Below, piece by piece: positions 12,676 through 13,615 of a stretch of DNA of 13,615 nucleotides. The notes beneath the pieces were generated by a model. That model ran no database searches. It was not told where the DNA came from and was given only the letters and a program-made list of their open reading frames with translations. The DNA comes from CAYPEZ01 sp964622275 (GTDB lineage: Bacteria > Patescibacteriota > Minisyncoccia > Phycocordibacterales > UBA6899). The DNA is taken from contig CAZUMX010000026.1 of assembly GCA_964622275.1 (NCBI GenBank), positions 1-13,615 on the forward strand, read 5' to 3'. Positions within the stretch are counted from its first letter, which is position 1. The number at the start of each line of letters is the position of its first letter. Made by a program: the position numbers and the translations under genes.

Positions 12676-12972
12676 GTGGACAAACATACAGATCGTCGTT
12701 GCTTTAGAGAACTCAACACATTAAGTGCAGAGGAAGCAAAGGAGCTTTTAAGGTTAGCCATCACGCAGTTTAGCCCTGAGGCTGACAATCCTCAGATACC
12801 AAACGACATCATGTGCTGTGGTAAGTACAAACGCTGCCCACTGCCAAAAGCCCACCGGATTATCGAATCACAAGAAGAAATATTTGAAGAATCATACCCG
12901 GTCGTCGTCTACGAAAGAGAGTCCTTGTTCTTTCTCCCAACAATCGAGATGCTGTTCCAAAAAGCATTTTAA
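12676..12972 (+). CDS. Small Cys-containing protein, unknown (98 aa)
   Basis: A 98-residue soluble protein starting at GTG 12676, placed by the Shine-Dalgarno sequence AAGGGG. The N-terminal half is helical (LSAEEAKELLRLAITQF); the centre holds a Cys cluster, MCCGKYKRCPLPKAH, with Cys47, 48 and 54 and a nearby His that could bind a metal; Cys9 is separate. The end is hydrophobic (YPVVVYERESLFFLPTIEMLFQKAF) but does not look like a membrane anchor. No family recognised. It has its own promoter candidate, a 22-bp palindrome in the leader, and its own terminator (12986-13020), so it is a stand-alone, probably regulated gene. Its leader matches that of the next small gene. Function unassigned. 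Confidence 0.7.
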   Translation: MDKHTDRRCFRELNTLSAEEAKELLRLAITQFSPEADNPQIPNDIMCCGKYKRCPLPKAHRIIESQEEIFEESYPVVVYERESLFFLPTIEMLFQKAF

Positions 12973-12985
12973 ATCCATGTGATAC

Positions 12986-13020
12986 AAACCCAGCGAATAA
13001 TGTAGCTGGGTTTTTATTTT
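12986..13020 (+). terminator. Intrinsic terminator after the first small Cys gene
   Basis: A 9-bp perfect stem (AAACCCAGC with GCTGGGTTT), 10-base loop, then a T-rich tract. Confidence 0.88.
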
Positions 13021-13046
13021 TGTTAGCGCAGCGTGTGTATATGCAT

Positions 13047-13074
13047 TTGACAATTTATAGATAAAGCGTAGCGT
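13047..13074 (+). promoter_or_regulatory. Candidate promoter of the second small Cys gene
   Basis: Consensus TTGACA at 13047-13052, then a poor -10 TAGCGT at 13069-13074 (16-bp spacer). It is parallel in design to the first small gene. The leader of about 55 nt includes a short hairpin, TGTGT-TGT-ACACA, near 13107-13119. Confidence 0.4.
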
Positions 13075-13117
13075 TAGAGATGACACGGCCCGGTATCCTC
13101 TGGGTATGTGTTGTACA

Positions 13118-13135
13118 CAAAAAATAGGGTCGCTT
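13118..13135 (+). promoter_or_regulatory. Shared leader motif with Shine-Dalgarno, copy 2
   Basis: CAAAAAATAGGGTCGCTT directly before ATG 13136. It matches copy 1 at 15 of 18 aligned positions and carries a weak Shine-Dalgarno, TAGGG. Confidence 0.6.
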
Positions 13136-13321
13136 ATGAAAACAATCCTTTTCGATGATCTGCAGGATCTCGAAGTCGATGAAGGAGAAGAGTCTTTGGA
13201 TCTTCCGACGCAGGAAGAGCTCGAGCGTGAGCTCTGTCCCGATGGGTGTCATTCGGGCAAGATTTGCACCTGCGATCCCGACCGGGACCTTCGCCAGATG
13301 GCGTTTGCTCGGTTCGGATAA
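13136..13321 (+). CDS. Small acidic Cys-cluster protein, unknown (61 aa)
   Basis: A 61-residue, strongly acidic protein. Residues 1-33 are Asp/Glu/Leu-rich (DDLQDLEVDEGEESLDL) and probably helical; then CPDGCHSGKICTC packs four Cys (34, 38, 44, 46) and a His into 13 residues, a likely zinc or other metal site; the end is DRDLRQMAFARFG. No family recognised; a metal-stabilised adaptor or small regulator is possible but unproven. ATG 13136 is chosen over an in-frame ATG at 13106 because it is placed right after the same leader motif that precedes the first small gene's start. Monocistronic, ending in its own terminator. Confidence 0.7.
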   Translation: MKTILFDDLQDLEVDEGEESLDLPTQEELERELCPDGCHSGKICTCDPDRDLRQMAFARFG

Positions 13322-13366
13322 GCGTAACTAAAAAATAATCACTCATTCAAAGAGTGAACAGTCAGG

Positions 13367-13397
13367 ACACCTCGCATGGATGCGGGGTGTTTTATTT
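13367..13397 (+). terminator. Intrinsic terminator after the second small Cys gene
   Basis: A 10-bp stem (ACACCTCGCA with TGCGGGGTGT, one wobble), TGGA loop, then TTTTATTT. A separate small hairpin, TCACTC/GAGTGA, lies upstream at 13339-13357. Confidence 0.88.
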
Positions 13398-13418
13398 GCA
13401 TGTAACATTATCGGTGCG

Positions 13419-13427
13419 TGATATAAT
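13419..13427 (+). promoter_or_regulatory. Extended -10 promoter of the last gene
   Basis: TGATATAAT: a TGn extension plus a consensus TATAAT at 13422-13427. The predicted start is about 13434, three bases before ATG 13437. No Shine-Dalgarno and no clear -35. The TTGACA at 13430-13435 lies downstream of the -10 and is coincidental. Confidence 0.65.
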
Positions 13428-13436
13428 TCTTGACAT

Positions 13437-13615
13437 ATGAACCTATCATTTTTGAAGTCTCCAGAAAAACTTCCCAAGGAGACTGTCGTGAAGATCCTCT
13501 TTATAAGCATCGCAATTATCCTCTTCACAATAATTTTTACTCCCAAAAACCAGTACACCCTTCAAAACCAAGCGGGGATTCCTGCAATCGGGAGCATGGC
13601 ACGAATATTTCCTTC
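13437..13615 (+). CDS. Partial membrane protein (N-terminus only), unknown
   Basis: An open frame from ATG 13437 to the right edge, 59 codons without a stop. Residues 1-17 are polar and basic (MNLSFLKSPEKLPKETV), residues about 18-36 form a membrane helix (VKILFISIAIILFTIIFTP), and the remainder (KNQYTLQNQAGIPAIGSMARIFPS) is predicted outside. The start is fixed by the extended -10 box at 13419-13427. Nothing visible identifies a family, and more of the protein lies outside the window. Confidence 0.65.
   Translation, partial: MNLSFLKSPEKLPKETVVKILFISIAIILFTIIFTPKNQYTLQNQAGIPAIGSMARIFP

Noticed and set aside
1..13615. CRISPR array, tRNA or rRNA genes, insertion sequences
   Set aside because: No regularly spaced direct repeats, no cloverleaf-like segment with TTC-type T-loop, and no transposase motif were seen in any gap; the gaps are all under 200 bp.

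Overview
The window reads as a piece of a bacterial chromosome from the Candidate Phyla Radiation (Candidatus Patescibacteria). The lineage is an inference. It rests on small genes packed on both strands, many short proteins with one N-terminal membrane helix and an A/P/S/T-rich linker, a glycine-rich CxxC-x17-CxxC zinc-ribbon protein of a kind common in that group, a shortened aspartyl-tRNA synthetase and moderate GC. No rRNA, tRNA, mobile element or CRISPR array was seen. Most CDS end in TAA, two or three in TAG and none in TGA; no gene needs UGA recoding.

Layout. 1-597 (minus): a partial zinc-knuckle-like ORF running off the left edge, and a membrane-anchored cytochrome b5-like protein. 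700-2540: a VOC/glyoxalase-fold protein (+), an M29 aminopeptidase (-) whose stop codon overlaps the VOC stop, and a divergent four-helix membrane protein (+). 2612-5480: a Gly-rich zinc-ribbon protein (+), an ApbE-type FMN transferase (+), a convergent FMN-binding-domain membrane protein (-) that is its likely substrate, and a Met/Cys-rich anchored protein (+). 5657-8535: a DEAD-box RNA helicase with an RGG-like tail (+) and aspartyl-tRNA synthetase (-), convergent on one shared terminator. 8728-10425: a secreted fibronectin-III protein and an exported His-rich protein with a C-terminal anchor. 10525-12542: groES-groEL. 12676-13321: two small Cys-containing unknown genes with nearly the same 5' leader. 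13437-end: a partial membrane protein.

Two themes stand out. First, most monocistronic genes have a sigma70-type -10 box placed so that transcription would start 0-5 nt before the start codon, with no Shine-Dalgarno sequence. These look like leaderless mRNAs, and they allow several start codons to be corrected. The genes with longer leaders (DEAD-box, groES, FN3, the two small Cys genes) are the exceptions. Second, several proteins form a possible cell-surface redox or metal set: a b5-type heme protein, a covalently flavinylated protein with its ApbE, a Met/Cys-rich protein and an exported protein predicted to start with histidine after signal cleavage. Their cooperation is inferred from shared design and proximity, not shown.
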